The position numbers were made by a program, and so were the translations under genes. A model generated the notes under the pieces. The model was given only the letters and a program-made list of their open reading frames with translations, did no database searches and was not told the DNA's origin. From positions 1-6,828 of the forward strand of contig JAGWBG010000078.1 of the NCBI GenBank assembly GCA_021296015.1: 6,828 nucleotides of DNA, written 5' to 3'. Below, piece after piece: positions 5,687-6,828 of the stretch; positions within the stretch are counted from its first letter, which is position 1, and the number at the start of each line of letters is the position of its first letter. This DNA is from Dehalococcoidia bacterium (GTDB lineage: Bacteria > Chloroflexota > Dehalococcoidia > Lucifugimonadales > JAGWBF01).

Positions 5687-6718
5687 CTATTCTCGACTAT
5701 GGGAAACCTTTGCCGAGGTCTGGCGATGGCGCCAGCCGTCTATCATAGAAGCCCGGTGCACGCATTGAACGGTACAGTAGGAAGCACAGGGCTTCTCCAT
5801 GAAATATTGCCGCCGCATGTCCTCATGAGAGTAGTGTTCCAGGGGCACACCGGGATACCCACGTTGCTGGGAGCACCAGTGCACCAGACCGTATTCGTCC
5901 ACGTAAAGGTAACGGGCGCCGGCGCGGCATTTCCACCGGTTGGGTCGTCCCTGGACAAGGTTCTCCCCAAATCGGTCTAACCAGGCGAAGATGCCAGGGC
6001 CTTTCCCTCGAACAATGTCCCGGTAGATAGTTTGCTGACGCTGGCTCAGGGGTTTCGCCTGTCCGTTGCCGGAATGAATAATGCCCAAAGAGGTGGGGAA
6101 TCCCAGTTCCCGGGCGCGGCGGACTACCACCTGGGCATCTTCCGGGTTTTCAACCGCCGACCCGAGGACGGCATTGACGTTGACGCCAAACCCGGCGTAC
6201 TTGGAGAGCAATACCAGCTTGCTATCGAGGACCTTCAAGCTCTTCATGGAGGCTTCGTCAGGGTCCACGTAGTCAATCGAGACCTGCAAATAGTCCAACC
6301 CCGCTCCATTGAGTTTTTTGATGCGTTGTTCGGTCAGCAGATAGCCGTTGGTAATTAAGGTCGCAATGATTCCTCGCCGGCGTATGTGGGCAACGACATC
6401 CTCCAGTTCAGGATGCAGTAACGGCTCGCCACCGCTGATGGTAATGAGGGAAGTACCCCGGGAAGACAGGTCGTCAATGCGCCGGCGCAGCAACTCCAGG
6501 GGCACCGGCTCTGAGACGTGGTCGTACTCATTGCAGTAAGCGCAGGCGAGATTGCAACGCCGCGTCACCACCAGGTGTGCCAGGATGGTATGGCGGGTCG
6601 AGAGCAGGGCTTTAGCCACCATCCGAGCGCCCCGAAGACCCCGGGGGACACGCCTTAATGTCATTTTAGTGGGCATCAACCCGGTCGCTGGTAAGTGCTT
6701 ACTTGTGCCGGCTTTCAT
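5687..6718 (-). CDS. Radical SAM protein with C-terminal SPASM-like cysteines
   Basis: A 343-residue radical SAM enzyme, which uses a [4Fe-4S] cluster to split S-adenosylmethionine and start radical chemistry. The cluster motif is TRRCNLACAYCNEYD, with Cys55, Cys59 and Cys62 in CX3CX2C spacing. The SAM-binding ISGGEP follows (Gly96-Pro99), then the TIM-barrel repeats with LITNGYLL and LQVSIDY. The C-terminal part has five further cysteines: 264, 282, 311, 315 and 319 (C-X17-C, then CX3CX3C). This resembles a SPASM/twitch auxiliary-cluster domain. Such proteins often modify peptides or act as maturases, but no precursor peptide is seen here and the substrate is unknown. The ATG at 6718 has no good Shine-Dalgarno sequence: GGAG lies about 17 nt upstream. 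ATG 6676 (residue 15) is an alternative start, equally lacking one. The VTT gene follows, probably co-transcribed. Confidence 0.85.
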   Translation of the reverse strand: MKAGTSKHLPATGLMPTKMTLRRVPRGLRGARMVAKALLSTRHTILAHLVVTRRCNLACAYCNEYDHVSEPVPLELLRRRIDDLSSRGTSLITISGGEPLLHPELEDVVAHIRRRGIIATLITNGYLLTEQRIKKLNGAGLDYLQVSIDYVDPDEASMKSLKVLDSKLVLLSKYAGFGVNVNAVLGSAVENPEDAQVVVRRARELGFPTSLGIIHSGNGQAKPLSQRQQTIYRDIVRGKGPGIFAWLDRFGENLVQGRPNRWKCRAGARYLYVDEYGLVHWCSQQRGYPGVPLEHYSHEDMRRQYFMEKPCASYCTVQCVHRASMIDGWRHRQTSAKVSHSRE

Positions 6719-6727
6719 TGGCTATAA

Positions 6728-6744
6728 ATTGGATAGTCTCCAAT
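6728..6744. promoter_or_regulatory. Inverted repeat ATTGGA-N5-TCCAAT upstream of the radical SAM gene
   Basis: A perfect 6-bp inverted repeat around TAGTC ends 9 bases before the radical SAM start codon, where the promoter or leader should be. An AT-rich stretch between repeat and start could serve as a -10 box. A repressor operator is the natural guess, but nothing identifies the protein. A second inverted repeat, GTGGAG (6753-6758) and CTCCAC (6772-6777), lies further upstream. From there to the end of the window I see no gene. Confidence 0.35.
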
Positions 6745-6828
6745 ATATGTTGGTGGAGGGTAGGTTTGTAGCTCCACGATTAACGCAGACGCGCAGTGAA
6801 CGGAGTAGCCCCCATCATTTTCTTGTTC

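Noticed and set aside
1..6828. CRISPR arrays, insertion sequences, rRNA
   Set aside because: No regularly spaced repeats, transposase-like frame with terminal repeats, or rRNA sequence was seen.

Overview
The window is bacterial, moderately GC-rich and densely coded. It shows no 16S or other taxonomic marker. A selenocysteine-type SelD, a CoxL-like molybdenum hydroxylase, a PIN toxin-antitoxin pair and a retropepsin-like protein together recall Chloroflexota (Dehalococcoidia-like) genomes, but that is a low-confidence guess from gene content. The in-frame UGA in selD is the firmest clue: this organism should decode UGA as selenocysteine.

Left part (1-1867, minus strand): the first 622 codons of a xanthine dehydrogenase/CoxL-type molybdopterin-binding large subunit, running off the left edge. 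Its frame stays open from start to edge. About 390 bases then separate it from the divergent selD. That spacer holds an extended -10 promoter for each flanking gene, a hairpin, and a weakly supported 50-codon ORF with its own promoter-like and Shine-Dalgarno-like sequences.

Middle (2261-3307, plus strand): selD, selenide-water dikinase, with a TGA at codon 17, exactly where E. coli SelD has its catalytic Cys17. A perfect 7-bp stem with a 5-nt loop sits 26 nt after the TGA and fits a bacterial SECIS element. A gene caller that reads TGA only as stop would start this gene 26 codons late and lose the active site.

Accessory patch (3341-4882, plus strand): a Phd/YefM antitoxin and a PIN-domain toxin, overlapping by one base, sit behind an unusually clear promoter whose predicted start point falls on the antitoxin ATG (a leaderless message). 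The promoter carries repeated GACTA/ACTAGT units. The pair lies between two broken genes: a retropepsin-like aspartic protease with an internal TGA and a damaged DTG motif, and a frameshifted, 3'-truncated gene with a PD-(D/E)XK-like motif.

Right part (4881-6718, minus strand): a probable two-gene operon, a radical SAM protein with extra C-terminal cysteines followed by a VTT/DedA-like membrane protein. An inverted repeat lies just upstream of the radical SAM start.

The molybdenum hydroxylase next to selD raises the possibility of a selenium-dependent molybdenum hydroxylase, but the window alone cannot show it.
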